Assembly (NCBI GenBank): GCA_021847835.1
Contig: JAJZPR010000001.1
Location: 62,001-126,000, forward strand
Source of the DNA: Pseudomonadota bacterium
GTDB lineage: Bacteria; Pseudomonadota; Gammaproteobacteria; Burkholderiales; Thiobacillaceae
Direction: 5' to 3'
Length of the DNA stretch: 64,000 nucleotides
Position 1 is the stretch's first letter; each line of letters opens with the position of its first letter. Positions 63,236-64,000 of this stretch are shown here, one piece after another. The notes under the pieces were generated by a model. That model worked only from the letters and a program-made list of their open reading frames with translations. It was not told where the DNA came from and ran no database searches. Both the position numbers and the translations under genes were made by a program.

Positions 63236-63338
63236 GTTACACGCGCCCCCCTGTTCCCTGTCTGGCGCTAATATTCATTTATCCATGCATGGCTGTTGGA
63301 TTAAATATTTATTAATATGCTAATATATTAATATTGAT
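63236..63338 (+). promoter_or_regulatory. AT-rich upstream region of the cytochrome gene
   Basis: In a GC-rich neighbourhood, 63301-63340 has only 5 G/C of 40 and repeats TTAATAT/TAATAT words with partial dyad symmetry. It lies 15-60 nt before the cytochrome start. Promoter or operator function is likely from composition, but no specific regulator can be named. Confidence 0.35.
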
Positions 63339-63356
63339 GGAAGAGAGGGGAATGCC

Positions 63357-64000
63357 ATGTTGTACCGTCTGATTGCCGCAATCCTGCTTGCCGGGCTCGC
63401 GCAGGCACCTGCCGCAGCCGCGCCATCCGGAGAAAAACTCTACGCGCGCAACTGCGCCGCCTGCCATGGCGCCAAGGGCGACGGCGGCATAGGCGTACCG
63501 CTTGCCCTGCCTTCCTTCCAGGCCGCCATCAGCGACGATTACCTGCGCAAGACCATACGCCTCGGGCGGCCGGGCCGGGTGATGCCGTCGTTTTCGCATC
63601 TGTCCAAGCGGGAAATCGAGGCCATCGTGCGCCACGTGCGCGCCTGGAACAAGAGCCCTGCTGTTACCTATTCGCGGCGTCCGGTGAAGGGCGATCCCGT
63701 GCACGGCAGGCAGCTGTTCGGACAATATTGCGCTGCCTGCCATGGCGCGAACGGCGAGGGCAGCAAAGGCACCGGGGTGACCTTTTCGCGCCCGCGCGAT
63801 CTGCCCATCATGGCGCCTGCGCTGAACAACCCCGGTTTTCTTGCCGCCGCGCCCGATGCCATGATCAAGGCCACGCTGATGCGGGGACGCGAGGGCACGC
63901 CGATGACTTCCTTTCTCAAGCAGGGGCTGAAGGAAAAGGACATCAACGATATCGTGAGCTACGTGCGCAGCTTCGCAAAACAGCCGCTGCATGAAAGCGC
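63357..64000 (+). CDS. Dihaem c-type cytochrome (3' partial)
   Basis: The frame is open to the end of the window; about 214 residues are visible. AGAGGGG lies 7 nt before ATG 63357. A signal peptide ('MLYRLIAAILLAGLAQAPAA') precedes two similar haem-binding modules: the first CAACH with candidate Met ligand in 'GRVMPSF', the second CAACH with Met in 'GTPMTSF'. It is therefore a periplasmic dihaem cytochrome of the Cytochrome_CBB3/class I type, perhaps an electron carrier to a terminal oxidase. Its partners lie outside the window. Confidence 0.9.
   Translation, partial: MLYRLIAAILLAGLAQAPAAAAPSGEKLYARNCAACHGAKGDGGIGVPLALPSFQAAISDDYLRKTIRLGRPGRVMPSFSHLSKREIEAIVRHVRAWNKSPAVTYSRRPVKGDPVHGRQLFGQYCAACHGANGEGSKGTGVTFSRPRDLPIMAPALNNPGFLAAAPDAMIKATLMRGREGTPMTSFLKQGLKEKDINDIVSYVRSFAKQPLHES

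Overview
The window (about 60% GC or higher, dense, with many ATGA/GTGA start-stop overlaps) looks like a betaproteobacterial chromosome, probably of the Nitrosomonadales/Rhodocyclales type. The support is an exosortase/PrsT exopolysaccharide cluster, an EarP plus EF-P pair with arginine at position 32, and the order icd-rluE-nudJ-mnmA. No tRNA, rRNA, CRISPR array or transposase was seen.

Region 1 (1-13.8 kb, + strand): an exopolysaccharide/O-antigen-like locus, cut at its 5' end. It holds a pyruvyl-transferase-like protein, four glycosyltransferases, an O-antigen ligase/polymerase, an exported Cys-rich protein of unknown role, a GT2-Alg14 fusion followed by its Alg13-like partner, an exosortase fused to EpsI, and the TPR lipoprotein PrsT. 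Almost every gene overlaps the next by a few bases, so this reads as one operon. A 36-nt perfect palindrome ends it.

Region 2 (13.9-22.7 kb): a Cu/Ag-type RND efflux operon on the minus strand (cusA, cusB with a fused CusF-like domain, cusC, and a small Cys/Met-rich exported protein), then a glutathione S-transferase, msrA, and a YdjM-like membrane hydrolase.

Region 3 (22.9-48.05 kb, + strand): the most unusual part. A consensus -35 box and a cyclic-di-GMP-I (GEMM) riboswitch precede a 24-kb type I secretion operon. In order it holds an ABC exporter, a truncated GYF-RTX protein, a decayed duplicate junction, a lipoprotein, a truncated lipase-RTX protein, a two-TM small protein, a 5284-residue lipase-RTX giant with 27 tandem units, and an HlyD adaptor. 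The three RTX genes share near-identical DNA (one stretch of 363 bp is perfectly identical) but carry different N-terminal domains. I interpret this as serial N-terminal cassette displacement, with lipase modules that may have cognate protective proteins. A 25-nt near-identical direct repeat brackets the island.

Region 4 (48.05-64 kb): housekeeping genes. These are hslO, glnS, mnmA, nudJ and rluE on the minus strand; icd; a PLDc_N-like small membrane protein; a TfoX/YjbR-like protein; a cold-shock protein; earP-efp with a triplicated terminator; a coiled-coil protein; an LplT-like transporter; a LysR regulator with a small companion; a YihY-cNMP-binding fusion; a YhiN-like flavoprotein; and the 5' part of a dihaem cytochrome c. 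GC-rich dispersed hairpin repeats lie at 22.8 kb and 51.8-52.1 kb.
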